A stretch of DNA of 64,000 bases from Paenibacillus sp. SYP-B3998 (GTDB lineage: Bacteria; Bacillota; Bacilli; Paenibacillales; NBRC-103111). Where the stretch lies: contig NZ_JAAIKC010000001.1 of the NCBI RefSeq assembly GCF_010820665.1, positions 372,001-436,000 of the forward strand, read 5' to 3'. The notes beneath the pieces are model-generated. The model saw only the letters and a program-made list of their open reading frames with translations, searched no databases and was not told where the DNA came from. The translations under genes and the position numbers were made by a program. Positions 52,843-62,456 of the stretch are shown in pieces (positions within the stretch are counted from its first letter, which is position 1; each line of letters begins with the position of its first letter).

Positions 52843-53108
52843 TATGGCTTAGAGCTGATGCCATGCTGCTGCTTATACTTTTGGGAATTAAACCGAATTT
52901 CTGTTCTTTTTGGCATTTGAAGAAGAACATACGACAAGCATAAAAGGATATATTCGGAAAAAAGGATGATTTTTAAGTAGAATAGAATAATAATGCTTGA
53001 TTTTAGAGAAAAAGACGAACGATTTACTTGATTAATTCAGAAATCCTATGTATTATTAGGATAGATTTTAATGAATAAAGGTCGATTATTATCTTTGAAG
53101 GTGATTTC

Positions 53109-53450
53109 ATGTCCTTGCCAGATACGAATGATTATAAGAAGAAGCTGTGTCACCTGTATAATGAGATTTCCAAAGAATTGTTCGGGTTTGGTACAACGCT
53201 ATTGAAGGTGTCTCTGGATTCGAACATTATTACTTTTCACGCCAAGCACCGTCGTTCTCCGCGTTCTTCTGCCTTAGAAGGTGAGGCGCCTACGCTTAAA
53301 CACGAAGTTGATTTCTATATGTCTTCGATTTACAAGAAGAGAATTCGCGAAAAGCTGGAGCAAGAACTAGGTTTATCCAACATTGAAGCGGTATTAAGAG
53401 ACTACGATCCGCCGACGCAGTGGGCCATAACGAACATCATTCTTAAATAA
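53109..53450 (+). CDS. DUF2294 family protein
   Basis: A 113-residue cytosolic protein with the DUF2294 pattern: YNEISKELFGFGTTLLKVSLDSNIITFHAKH early, a central Lys-His-Glu stretch, and LEQELGLSNIEAVLRDYDPPTQWAITNIIL at the end. The function is unknown. ATG 53109 follows GAAGGTG. Relatives are often duplicated-domain proteins of about this length. Confidence 0.7.
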   Translation: MSLPDTNDYKKKLCHLYNEISKELFGFGTTLLKVSLDSNIITFHAKHRRSPRSSALEGEAPTLKHEVDFYMSSIYKKRIREKLEQELGLSNIEAVLRDYDPPTQWAITNIILK

Positions 53451-53545
53451 AACGAATAGTCAAGTAGGCGGTGTTTCTCTTTTGATCTATCTTAAGAGGA
53501 AACTGCATGTATATCCGCAGATGTCTCTTTCCATTGTTTACAATG

Positions 53546-53598
53546 AAAAGTGCTCTTGTTAGAAAGCAATTTCTATCAAGGGTACTTTTCTTTTTTAT
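53546..53598 (+). terminator. Hairpin with T tract ahead of the binding-protein gene
   Basis: AAAAGT...CTTG...AGAAA pairs with TTTCT...CAAG...ACTTTT, with two 2-base bulges, followed by CTTTTTTA. It may close the DUF2294 gene or act as an attenuator in the leader of the transporter operon. A second, weaker hairpin (AAGAG/CTCTT with CTGC/GCAG) lies at ~53491-53527; a short CATTG/CAATG inverted repeat is at 53532-53545. I recognise no riboswitch family here. Confidence 0.7.
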
Positions 53599-53714
53599 AG
53601 CTAGAGAAGCAGGGCGCGCATATAAGTGGAGCTGTGGGAAGCATACTAGTATAAATTTAACAGGTGATTGACGATTCAAAACATACATATTTTAAACTTG
53701 GGAGGATAATAAAG

Positions 53715-54797
53715 ATGAAAAAAATAATGGTTCGAGGTTTGCTTTCTCTTTCCGTAGTAGGACTAGCTTTGACAGGATGTGGGACAACACCAGCGAAGGA
53801 TCAGAGTCCAAGTACGGCGACAACTGCGCCTAAAGGAGAGACTAAGCAATTAGTTATTTCCACTTGGGGTTTCTCTGATGATTACTTTAAGAAAGAAGTT
53901 TATGCGCCTTTTGAGAAAGAGCATAACGTCAAGATTGTTTTGGAGATAGGAAACAACTCAGAACGCTTAAACAAAGTGAAGCAGAGCAATACAAGCGTAG
54001 ACCTTATTTATTTGTCCGACTACTACGCGCAACAAGGCATTGAAGCAGGGCTGTTCGACAAGATCGACCGCAGTCGAATTCCTAACTTAAAAGACATTTA
54101 CGATGTTGCGAAGGCGCCGTTAGGCGAAGATTACGGTCCTGCGTACACGATAGGTCGCTTGGGCATTGCCTATAATCCGAAGACTGCCGGCAAGGAGATC
54201 AAGTCGTGGAGCGATTTATGGAGTCCTGAACTTTCGAAGAAGCTTACTCTGCCTAACATTACTTCGACGACAGGCCCAATGATCCTGGATGCAGCTTCGC
54301 TTGTTGCTGGGAGTAGTGCCTTTAATGAAGATCAAGCTTTCGCTAAAGTGAAAGAGCTGAACAAAGGCGTTGTCAAATACTACGGCCAAACTTCCGAATT
54401 CGTCAACATGTTCGCCCAAGGAGAAATTGCTGCCGGACCGATTATGGAAATGTATGTGAAGGACCTGAAAGCGGCTGTACCGGAAACACAATTCGTCGCT
54501 CCGCAAGAAGGGGCTTATGCCGTCATGAATACAGTTAATGTGATCAAAGGAAGTAAAAATAAGCAGTTGGCGGAAGACTTCATCAACTGGCATTTGAGCA
54601 AGGAAGTGCAGGAGAAATCCGCTAAAGCGAAAGTGGATTCACCTGTGAACACCACGCTTCAGCTTTCGGCTGAAGAAGCTCAAGGGATTACTTATGGCGC
54701 AGACGTCGTCAATAAGCTGCGCAAATTGGATATGAAATTCGTTAACCAGCACCTCAAATCATGGATTGATCGCTGGAATAAGGAAGTTGCTCAATAA
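53715..54797 (+). CDS. ABC transporter substrate-binding lipoprotein, PotD/spermidine-putrescine type fold
   Basis: A 360-residue lipoprotein with lipobox LALTGC. The mature domain has QLVISTWGFSDDYFKKEVYAPFEKEHNVKI and LTLPNITSTTGPMIL, typical of cluster D solute-binding proteins (PotD, iron and thiamine binders). ATG 53715 has GGAGGA nine bases upstream; the 53664 start is rejected. It is the first gene of a group with a nucleoside hydrolase, PotB/C-like permeases, an ATPase and adenine deaminase, so the ligand may be a purine compound rather than a polyamine. Confidence 0.87.
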   Translation: MKKIMVRGLLSLSVVGLALTGCGTTPAKDQSPSTATTAPKGETKQLVISTWGFSDDYFKKEVYAPFEKEHNVKIVLEIGNNSERLNKVKQSNTSVDLIYLSDYYAQQGIEAGLFDKIDRSRIPNLKDIYDVAKAPLGEDYGPAYTIGRLGIAYNPKTAGKEIKSWSDLWSPELSKKLTLPNITSTTGPMILDAASLVAGSSAFNEDQAFAKVKELNKGVVKYYGQTSEFVNMFAQGEIAAGPIMEMYVKDLKAAVPETQFVAPQEGAYAVMNTVNVIKGSKNKQLAEDFINWHLSKEVQEKSAKAKVDSPVNTTLQLSAEEAQGITYGADVVNKLRKLDMKFVNQHLKSWIDRWNKEVAQ

Positions 54798-54825
54798 TTC
54801 CTGATAAAACGAGGGAAGTGTAGTC

Positions 54826-55758
54826 ATGAAAAAGAAGGTTATCTTGGATGTGGATACAGGGGTAGACGATGCGCTTGCTATCCTGCTTGCCATTCGCAGT
54901 GGGGAGTTGGATATACTTGGGATTACGACGGTGAACGGGAATGTTTCACTGGACCAAGCGACACAGAATACGTGCAAGATTCTTAAGCTATTAGGGATGG
55001 AACATGAGATTCCGGTCGTTAGAGGGGCCAATAAACCTTTGATGCGAGCCGCTCATTTTGAGCATCGTGTTCATGGCAGCGATGGACTTGGCGGTGCTTT
55101 ACAAGATATGCAGGTCGATGTGCTGCCGGCTCACGGGCATGCAGCGGATTTTCTTGTAGATCAAGTAAGGCAACATGACGGCGATGTTACTTTGATCATG
55201 ACCGCGCCGTTAACGAATCTCGCTTTAGCGGTTATGAAGCATCCCGATCTGGTTCACCAGGTCAAGGAAGTGATTGTGATGGGAGGCGTAGTTCAGGGGT
55301 TTGGCAATGTGACCCCTACGGCGGAGTATAACATGTACGTCGATCCGGAAGCTGCCAAGATCGTTTTTCAGGCTGGCTTTCCCGCTTTAACACTCGTAGG
55401 GTTGGATGTAACTCGTAAGGCGCTGCTCACAGATGAACATATTCAGGCACTCGGGGACTCTCCCCTAAGCCGCTATATAAAGGAAAGTACGGCAGATTAC
55501 ATGCAGCGTTATTACGAACGCAACGGTGTTCGCGCTTGTGCGCTTCATGATCCACTAGCTGTTGGAGTAGCTTTGAATAAGCAACTCGTTACTACGCATC
55601 CTTATTTTGTTGATGTAGAAACCAAGAGTGAATTATGCGATGGACAAACGGTTTGTGATTTTCAGAACCGCTTGTTAAAGGAAGCGAATGTTCATGTATG
55701 TACCGATGTATCAGCCGATGAATTTCTCCAGCTATTTATCCACGCGCTGCGTGCCTAG
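54826..55758 (+). CDS. Nucleoside hydrolase (IunH/RihB family)
   Basis: A 310-residue hydrolase with the diagnostic calcium-binding N-terminal VILDVDTGVDDALAILLAI, GITTVNGNV, VRGANKPL, HGSDGLGG, TAPLTNLALA, EYNMYVDPEAA, and a catalytic His/Asp in ALHDPLAVG. It splits ribonucleosides to base and ribose. It sits between the binding-protein gene and the permease genes of an ABC transporter, suggesting that the imported or processed compound is a nucleoside. Confidence 0.93.
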   Translation: MKKKVILDVDTGVDDALAILLAIRSGELDILGITTVNGNVSLDQATQNTCKILKLLGMEHEIPVVRGANKPLMRAAHFEHRVHGSDGLGGALQDMQVDVLPAHGHAADFLVDQVRQHDGDVTLIMTAPLTNLALAVMKHPDLVHQVKEVIVMGGVVQGFGNVTPTAEYNMYVDPEAAKIVFQAGFPALTLVGLDVTRKALLTDEHIQALGDSPLSRYIKESTADYMQRYYERNGVRACALHDPLAVGVALNKQLVTTHPYFVDVETKSELCDGQTVCDFQNRLLKEANVHVCTDVSADEFLQLFIHALRA

Positions 55759-55785
55759 CGAACCAAGGAACAGGAGTAAAGCTGC

Positions 55786-56607
55786 ATGAAAAAAACGTAC
55801 TTATCTTTACTATTGCTACCAGGACTGCTGTTCCTTATGGTTTTCATGGTAGTTCCGATTCTTCTTACGATAGGTTCAACCTTTTTCGATAAAGGGACAT
55901 TTACGTTCGGGGGCTACTTGAATTTTTTTAAAGATCCGTATTTTCTCAAAATATTGTGGACGACGCTGCGAGTCAGCTTGGTAACGACGCTTCTCTGCAT
56001 CTTACTTGGCTTTCCGGTAGCATACTTTATCTCCAAACAAAGTCCCAGACAGAAGGCCATTCTACTAGCGCTAGCGATTTTCCCCCTGCTTACAAGCTCG
56101 GTCGTTAGGTCGTTCAGTTGGATGATTATTTTGGGCAAAAAAGGGCTTCTCAACAATGCCTTGATTGCCATCGGTCTTATTAAAGAGCCATTAGATCTTT
56201 TATATACACCTACGGCCATGATGATTGGTCTGATTCATTTATTTCTGCCGCTCATCATTATTACGTTGGTTGGTGTTCTTGAGAACATAGATCCAGATTT
56301 GATCAAAGCAGCAGAGAGCCTAGGAGCCAACCGATTTACAGCTTTCATTAAGGTGATTGTGCCGCTTAGCGTACCTGGATTAATTATAGGCAGTATTCTG
56401 GTATTTGTCGGAAGTTTGACGGCTTATACAACACCAGCGCTGCTTGGAGGCAAGCAGCGGGTTATCTCTACATTCCTTTATCAGAATGCGATTACACTGA
56501 ACGATTGGTATCTCGCCTCTGTCATTGCCGTCATTATGATCGTGATTACGTTCTTAGTCATCGCGCTTATGAACAAACTGGCTACTAAATTAAATCCGAA
56601 GGGGTAG
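55786..56607 (+). CDS. ABC transporter permease, PotB-like
   Basis: A 273-residue permease with six hydrophobic segments. It starts SLLLLPGLLFLMVFMVVPILLTIGSTFF, and has the conserved SVVRSFSWMIILGKKGLLN and the EAA loop KAAESLGANRFTAFIKVIVPLSVPG. Together with the PotC-like partner encoded 4 bp downstream it should form the translocation pore. The start has CAGGAG eleven bases before the ATG. Confidence 0.9.
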   Translation: MKKTYLSLLLLPGLLFLMVFMVVPILLTIGSTFFDKGTFTFGGYLNFFKDPYFLKILWTTLRVSLVTTLLCILLGFPVAYFISKQSPRQKAILLALAIFPLLTSSVVRSFSWMIILGKKGLLNNALIAIGLIKEPLDLLYTPTAMMIGLIHLFLPLIIITLVGVLENIDPDLIKAAESLGANRFTAFIKVIVPLSVPGLIIGSILVFVGSLTAYTTPALLGGKQRVISTFLYQNAITLNDWYLASVIAVIMIVITFLVIALMNKLATKLNPKG

Positions 56608-56611
56608 ACGT

Positions 56612-57400
56612 ATGAAGGAGAAGAATCGAGGCCTGGCCTTATTTACACTTCTGGTCTATGTATTTTTACTCGGGCCGCTCGTTATTATAGCTTTTGCTTC
56701 CTTTGAACCTGGGAGTATATTGAAATTCCCGCCGACAGGATTTTCGTTGAAATGGTACCGAAACATTCTGGAAGTCAAGATGTTCCTAACCACCTTCAAC
56801 ACTTCGATTATTGTATCTTTGATCGGTAATTTGTTTGCGCTGCTGCTTGGCATCCCAGCCGCTTATGCGTTGAGCCGGTTCGAGTTCAAGGGGAAAACGG
56901 CGCTAAACGCAATTTTTATTTCCCCTGTGCTCATTCCTGGAATCGTGCTTGGTTTTACGATGCTTAAGTACCTGATCGTTGCCTATCACCTGCCGATTTA
57001 TGCAGCGCTGCTGATGGGTCATACTGTGATCATGCTGCCATTTATTATCCGTGTCGTAGCATCGAGCTTGTCCAATTTCGATTTTGCGGTTGAGGAAGCA
57101 GCGTTGAGCCTTGGCGCTGGTCATCTGAAAACTTTTTTTAAAGTCGTATTACCTAATATCAAGTCCGGTATTATCGCCGCTGTTCTCATTGCGTTTCTGG
57201 AATCATTTAACAATGTCGACATCTCGGTCTTCATGACGGGGCCTGGGGTCAGCACGCTGCCTATTCAGATGTTGACGTACGTTGAAAACCATTTTGACCC
57301 TACGATCGCCGCGATTTCGGTGTTGCTAATGATCTTCACTGCGGTACTTATGTTTATTATTGAACGGTTGATGGGATTATCCTACTTCACCAAACGATAA
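56612..57400 (+). CDS. ABC transporter permease, PotC-like
   Basis: A 262-residue permease with six hydrophobic segments: LFTLLVYVFLLGPLVIIAFASF near the start, FPPTGFSLKWYRNILE (typical PotC), and the EAA loop EEAALSLGAGHLKTFFKVVLPNIKSG. It starts 4 bp after the PotB-like stop, and the ATPase gene follows by 15 bp. Confidence 0.9.
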   Translation: MKEKNRGLALFTLLVYVFLLGPLVIIAFASFEPGSILKFPPTGFSLKWYRNILEVKMFLTTFNTSIIVSLIGNLFALLLGIPAAYALSRFEFKGKTALNAIFISPVLIPGIVLGFTMLKYLIVAYHLPIYAALLMGHTVIMLPFIIRVVASSLSNFDFAVEEAALSLGAGHLKTFFKVVLPNIKSGIIAAVLIAFLESFNNVDISVFMTGPGVSTLPIQMLTYVENHFDPTIAAISVLLMIFTAVLMFIIERLMGLSYFTKR

Positions 57401-57415
57401 CGGAGGCTTTCATCC

Positions 57416-58477
57416 ATGGCATTGCTATCACTGGAAAATATATCGGTTGCCTATGACCAGAACTATATCCTGCAGGACTTCAACCTGAGCGTTGAAAAAG
57501 GAAGTCTGATCTCGCTGCTTGGACCAAGTGGATGCGGGAAAACTACGACCTTACGGCTTATCGCGGGGTTCATAGAGGCGAAGGCGGGGAAATTCTCATT
57601 AAACGGGAAGGATTATACGCGCATTCCTGTTAACAAAAGGAACTTCGGATTCGTGTTCCAGAGCTACGCTTTGTTCCCGCACTTATCCATTTACGATAAT
57701 GTGGCCTTCGGTCTGCGACTTCGGAAAGTGAATGGAACGGAAATGGATCGGCGTGTTCGCAATATTTTGGATATCGTCAGCTTATCCGGCTTTGAAAAGC
57801 GCTTTCCTAAGGAGCTTTCCGGGGGGCAAAGACAGCGGGTGGCCATTGCCCGCGCACTTGTGATTGAACCAGAGCTGCTGCTCTTTGACGAACCGCTAAG
57901 TAATTTGGACGCGAATCTGCGCATCAACATGCGTGTCGAAATCCGTCGCATTCAGCAGGAGCTGGGCATCACTACCGTTTACGTATCGCATGATCAGGAA
58001 GAATGTTTCTCTATTTCAGATCAAGTTGCCATCATGAACAAAGGGATCATCGAGCAGTTAGGCGCACCTGCTGCGATCTTTAAATATCCGAAGACCGAGT
58101 TCGTTGCACGCTTTATTGGGTTTACTAACTTTATTACGTTCGATGAAAGACGAGAAGGCGACGAAGAGATCGGACTGAAAGTAAAGGACTATACCTTTAC
58201 CGTAACGAAGCATCCCAATAAGGGTGAGCAGCTTGGGAAGCAAGGGGCTATACGTCCGGATGATGTCCTTATCGGATTGACAGAGGACATCCAGGAGGGG
58301 CCGAATCGATTGACAGGCCGCGTCAAAGTGAGCACTTTCCTCGGGAGAAGCTATCAATATGTCGTCGAGACAGAGCTGGGTGACTTCACTGTGAATAAAG
58401 AAATGGAACATCCTTACCTTGGCGGTCAAGAAGTCCGGCTTCTATTTCCTAGTGAGAAATTAGTTCTAGTTGAGTAG
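57416..58477 (+). CDS. ABC transporter ATP-binding protein, PotA-like
   Basis: A 353-residue ATPase. Walker A is GPSGCGKTT (from Gly36), the Q loop VFQSYALFPHLS, signature LSGGQ (134-138), Walker B LLLFDEPLSNLDA and the His switch VYVSHDQEE. A C-terminal TOBE-like domain (~240-353) starts around FIGFTNFI and includes GAIRPDDVLI. It powers the PotB/PotC-like permease. The gene shares one base of its TAG with a possible GTG of the next frame; the adenine deaminase start is slightly further on. Confidence 0.93.
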   Translation: MALLSLENISVAYDQNYILQDFNLSVEKGSLISLLGPSGCGKTTTLRLIAGFIEAKAGKFSLNGKDYTRIPVNKRNFGFVFQSYALFPHLSIYDNVAFGLRLRKVNGTEMDRRVRNILDIVSLSGFEKRFPKELSGGQRQRVAIARALVIEPELLLFDEPLSNLDANLRINMRVEIRRIQQELGITTVYVSHDQEECFSISDQVAIMNKGIIEQLGAPAAIFKYPKTEFVARFIGFTNFITFDERREGDEEIGLKVKDYTFTVTKHPNKGEQLGKQGAIRPDDVLIGLTEDIQEGPNRLTGRVKVSTFLGRSYQYVVETELGDFTVNKEMEHPYLGGQEVRLLFPSEKLVLVE

Positions 58478-58494
58478 TGGACTTGGAGGCGAAG

Positions 58495-60237
58495 ATGATG
58501 CATGTGGATTTACTGATACAGAATGTACAGATTTATAACAGCTATTTTAAAAAATTCATCCAAGGCAACGCAGCGATCTTGGACGGGAAGTTTCTATATA
58601 TCGGTAAGCGGGGAACGGAGAGCTTCGAACCAGCGGAACAATTGGACGGAAAAGGACGGTATTTAATTCCTGGTCTTATTGATATTCATCTGCATATTGA
58701 AAGTACGATGGTCACGCCAGAGACTTTTTCCTACGGTCTCATTCGTAACGGTGTTACTACGATTGTGCCGGAGCCCCATGAGATGGCCAATGTGTTCGGA
58801 ATTGACGGTGTGAAGGAAATGATCAAAGCAAGTCGGGATTGCGTTGCCGACATGTTCTACGCATTGCCTAGTTCGGTTCCAGCAACTTCGATGGAAACAT
58901 CGGGAGGCTCGATTGAAATTGAGGATTTAGATGAGCTTCTGCGGACGGAAAGAATCATTTGTTTAGGTGAGATTATGAATTTCGTGGATGTCATCACGAA
59001 TCCAGATTGCAAGACGAATCACATCTTAACCCACATCCGCGGTCAGTACCCTCACTTAATTATCGAAGGGCATGTGCCGAAGCTGCTGGATTTGGATTTG
59101 CATCGAATGATCTATAGCGGTGTGGATTCTGATCATACGCATCAAACGATTGAAGGCATGGAAGCGCGGATTGCAGCTGGCATGTTTATCGAAATCCAAG
59201 AGAAGTCGATGACGCCAGAAGTCATGGCGTATTTAATTGAGCAGGACGTCTCCGAGCATTTTTGTTTTGTAACGGATGATGTTATGGCCGATTCCTTCGA
59301 ACTTCGCGGTCACTTGAATCACATTGTTCGCAAAGCGATCGAGATGGGGATGGCGCCTGAGCATGCCATTTATGCCAGTACGCTTTCTCCAGCCAAAAGG
59401 ATGCGGATGTATGATCGCGGCGTGATTGCGCCGGGCAAAATTGCCGATTTTCAGCTGATTTCGAATCTGGAGCAGTTGGCCATCGACCAAGTTTTCAAGC
59501 AGGGTCGTAAGGTTTACGATAAAGCGGAGGGCTACACCGCTAAAACAAGCGCTCCGGCTTTTCCGGCACACTATTATAAAAGCGTCAGCATGCCGCTGCT
59601 AACTGAAGCGGATTTCACAGTGAGCACAGAAGCTGCGGATGGCCGTTATCCTTGTCGCGCGATGATGGTCAAGGATGGGTCAACGTTTACGGAAGAGCAG
59701 CATGTGGACGTTGAAGTGCAGCAAGGCAAGCTGAACTGGCAGCAAAGCAGCCATGGACTTATTGCAACATTCGAACGTTACGGGAAAAATGGCAATCGCG
59801 CCTATGGTCTGATCGGCGGAGATACGATCAAGCGAGGCGCAGTGGCAACAACCTATTCGCATGATAATCATAACTTGCTTGTCGTAGGGCACAATCCTGA
59901 AGATATGCGGATTGCGGCTAATGAAGTGATAGCCAAGCAAGGGGGATTTAGCGTCGTTGAGAATGGTAAAGTCATCGCTAGTCTTCACTTGCCGGTTGGC
60001 GGGATTTTGACAGAAGCGCCGCTTGAGCAACTTGCCAAAGAAGTAGAGCAGCTGCGCAAAGCCATGGAATCGTTAGGCTACCGTCATTATAATCCGATCA
60101 TGTCCATTAGCACGCATTCTTTACCGGTCAGTCCTGCATTGAAAATTACGGATTTCGGTTTGATTGATGTGAATAAAGGTGAAGTCGTACCTTTGATTGT
60201 GGAAGAAGCATTGATTGCCACTCACCGTTCTATGTGA
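58495..60237 (+). CDS. ade: Adenine deaminase
   Basis: A 580-residue amidohydrolase of the Ade/AdeC family. It has LIPGLIDIHLHIESTMVTPE (metal His pair with the family ESTM), VPEPHEMANVFG, EIMNFVDVI, HVPKLLDLDLHRMIYSGVDSDHT, CFVTDDVMADSF and the C-terminal domain with YSHDNHNLLVVG and HSLPVSPALKITDFGL. It deaminates adenine to hypoxanthine. ATG 58495 has GGAGG six bases upstream and is preferred over GTG 58477. As the last gene after the nucleoside hydrolase and transporter, it points to adenosine or adenine salvage. A terminator follows. Confidence 0.92.
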   Translation: MMHVDLLIQNVQIYNSYFKKFIQGNAAILDGKFLYIGKRGTESFEPAEQLDGKGRYLIPGLIDIHLHIESTMVTPETFSYGLIRNGVTTIVPEPHEMANVFGIDGVKEMIKASRDCVADMFYALPSSVPATSMETSGGSIEIEDLDELLRTERIICLGEIMNFVDVITNPDCKTNHILTHIRGQYPHLIIEGHVPKLLDLDLHRMIYSGVDSDHTHQTIEGMEARIAAGMFIEIQEKSMTPEVMAYLIEQDVSEHFCFVTDDVMADSFELRGHLNHIVRKAIEMGMAPEHAIYASTLSPAKRMRMYDRGVIAPGKIADFQLISNLEQLAIDQVFKQGRKVYDKAEGYTAKTSAPAFPAHYYKSVSMPLLTEADFTVSTEAADGRYPCRAMMVKDGSTFTEEQHVDVEVQQGKLNWQQSSHGLIATFERYGKNGNRAYGLIGGDTIKRGAVATTYSHDNHNLLVVGHNPEDMRIAANEVIAKQGGFSVVENGKVIASLHLPVGGILTEAPLEQLAKEVEQLRKAMESLGYRHYNPIMSISTHSLPVSPALKITDFGLIDVNKGEVVPLIVEEALIATHRSM

Positions 60238-60253
60238 GGCAATGAATCATTGG

Positions 60254-60300
60254 AAAAAGCTAAGTCCCGTGGATACTACCACCTGGACTTAGCTTTTTCT
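60254..60300 (+). terminator. Terminator after adenine deaminase
   Basis: 14-bp arms AAAAAGCTAAGTCC (60254-60267) and GGACTTAGCTTTTT (60285-60298) with an inner GTGG/CCAC pair. The remaining ~200 bp to 60498 are AT-rich with no gene. Confidence 0.88.
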
Positions 60301-60498
60301 CGTTGCTTTCACGTTCAAGGCGAAAAATGTAATGTTTTTCTGAAATTTTATCGGTATATTTGATCAGCATGTGGTTGAAATATGACGGGGATGTCGTTCG
60401 TGAAAAAGCAAGTAATCTTCTAGAAAAATAAGTTTTTTTAGTTTAATATTGTATGTACTAGTTATAGTTATTTAAAAATAGAACGGAGTGAAGAGCAA

Positions 60499-61400
60499 AT
60501 GAACTCAAGTTTGAAGTCATCGAAAGTTTTTATGGTTGGGTGGTTGTTTTTCTTACTTTTGTTACCTTGCTCGTATCGGCGGGTATTCGTTCCATGCCGA
60601 GCATTTTCATGCTTCCGTTTGAGAAGGAATTTGGCTGGAATCGCGGAAGCATCTCGGGTGTCATATCGATGGGGATCTTATTATATGGATTAACGGGTCC
60701 TTTTGCCGCCGCTTTGTTGGCCAAATTCGGTATCCGAAGAGGTATGCTTGTGTCTCTTGCCGTGTTAGCAGTTGGGCTCCTTCTTACACCTCAAATGAAG
60801 TCTTTGTGGCAGTTTGAGCTATTGTGGGGACTTGTTGCCGGACTTGGGACGGGGATGATGGCTAATGTGCTCGGCGTAGCGGTCAGTAATCAATGGTTCG
60901 TAAAGCGCAGAGGTCTCGTCGTTGGGCTGTTAACAGCAAGTGCCGCCACAGGTCAATTATTGTTCTTGCCTCTGTTAGCCAAAATAACGGTTGAGGCGGG
61001 CTGGAGAACTTCGATTTATACAGCCGTAGCAGTCATCGTTGTCGTGTTTGTCCTAGTGGCTATTTGGATTCGAAATAATCCGTATGAGGTTGGTGCCTCT
61101 CCTTATGGTACGGTTGAACTTGTCAAACCCGAGACGTTCAAGGGAAGTGTATTTCTCACGCCGATACGCACCCTTCGTGCTGCACTAAAAAATAAAACGT
61201 TCTGGTTGCTTGCTGGAACTTTTTTTTCTGTGGTTTTTCGACAAATGGTTTAATTGGTACGCATCTGATTCCAGCATGTGGCGATCATGGTATTCCAGAA
61301 GTGATGGCGGCAGGATTACTTGCTTTAATGGGGCTTTTGATCTCGTTGGCAATACACTTTCGGGATGGTTGTCAGATCGGTTCGACAGCCGTATGTTTAG
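60499..61400 (+). pseudogene. MFS transporter (oxalate/formate-type) pseudogene
   Basis: MFS similarity runs across four frame segments. The start MNSSLKSSKVF (ATG 60499, GGAG upstream) shifts at a run of five T (60527-60531) into YGWVVVFLTFVTLLVSAGIRS. The main body holds helices 1-6 to ~61220. A second shift at an eight-T run (~61220-61227) leads into CGFSTNGLIGTHLIPA, and a third near 61333-61340 into LVGNTLSGWLSDRFDSR. Two shifts equal loss of one T in a homopolymer. After 61400 similarity stops: the last ~5 helices are absent, replaced by a 21-bp tandem repeat and unrelated sequence. So the gene is truly broken even if homopolymer calls were wrong. Confidence 0.82.
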
Positions 61401-62004
61401 TGAAAATAAAGTATTAGATCGTGAAAATAAAGTTGTAGACTGGCGATGCGTCATTAAGCTAACGGGCAGTAGAGCGTGGTGGAAGTTTGTGTTAGGACTA
61501 CGGCTTTTTTGAGATGATTGCTTGATCAATGCAGTTGCATTAGAAGGCTGTCTAGTCGTTATGATGATGTTATGTAAGTTTGAGGTGGGGGCTTGGTTTC
61601 CACCTTTTTTTGTTTATCATTTTTTGAATATGCCATAGGGACTACCAGACCTATTAGGGGTACCGCCAACAAAACGCGGAAAACGTAAGCTAAGCGAAAA
61701 TTTATTCAAACAAGCTGGATAATCCGGCTTGATTTTACTGGTATTTATTTTCTTATGGAAGATCAACTTATAAACGTATTGCTTCTTAGCTTCCTCGTCA
61801 ATTATGACACAGGGATATGCAGTAAAAGCGACTCGCGCAGCCGCTTTTAACGAAGTGTTCTAATACACAACCACCTGGAGTATGGGTTACAGAAAATTAG
61901 AAATTTAAGAGACATGTTCAATCTTATTTGTTAATATATAAGTATATTACTATTATTAGACATATACACCCTGTAATTATCATGGCATTGTGAGGTGAAT
62001 GTAA
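61401..62004. other. Gene-free stretch with hairpins
   Basis: This ~600-bp stretch contains a 21-bp tandem repeat (TGAAAATAAAGTATTAGATCG at 61401 repeated imperfectly at 61422), a GCTAACGGGCAG segment at ~61458-61469, a terminator-like hairpin AGGTGG/CCACCT plus T tract at 61583-61611, an AAGC/GCTT-type hairpin near 61711-61732 and an 8-bp stem TAAAAGCG/CGCTTTTA at ~61824-61850. No protein frame of convincing quality is present. It looks like decayed or rearranged DNA. Confidence 0.5.
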
Positions 62005-62298
62005 ATGAGAATAAGAGCGACAATCTCATGGTTAGCTGTAATTGTATCAGTTCTTATAGTGTCAATGTTGTTTTATTATTTTTTTGCATTATCTAGAGTA
62101 GCTGCTGTTGGAACGGTAACGAAGAAGATGGAGGATTCTATAACGGTTAGTTTCGAAGATGGAGTTATTCAAACTATTAGGGTTCCCTCGGATATGCAAC
62201 ACTTAGTAAAGGAGGGGGGGAAGTATTTTGTAGTCTACCACCAAAATGTTTTAAGAAAACCTTTTATTATTAAGCTTGATGAATTACAAAAAAGTTGA
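62005..62298 (+). CDS. Small membrane-anchored protein of unknown function
   Basis: I do not recognise this 97-residue protein. It has one N-terminal hydrophobic segment (residues ~7-30), then a small beta-rich domain (VGTVTKKMEDSITVSFEDGV, then YFVVYHQNVLRKPFIIKLDE). The GTGAGGTGAATGTAA upstream includes GAGGTG eight bases before the ATG. The SFEDG-Thr/Val alternation suggests an OB- or SH3-like fold outside the membrane. It may be specific to the genus. Confidence 0.6.
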   Translation: MRIRATISWLAVIVSVLIVSMLFYYFFALSRVAAVGTVTKKMEDSITVSFEDGVIQTIRVPSDMQHLVKEGGKYFVVYHQNVLRKPFIIKLDELQKS

Positions 62299-62456
62299 GG
62301 TCCTAATGACAGTGCATATGCAAAATTTATTTTTTTCTGTTAAGCGGCTCATTCCCTTTTTGTATTTTCAATTGTAAGCAAAGTTAACTTATTCTTCTTT
62401 AATGATTTATTTTCCAGAAATGCCGGCCAGTATGGGCAAGGCAAAGTAATTTAAAT

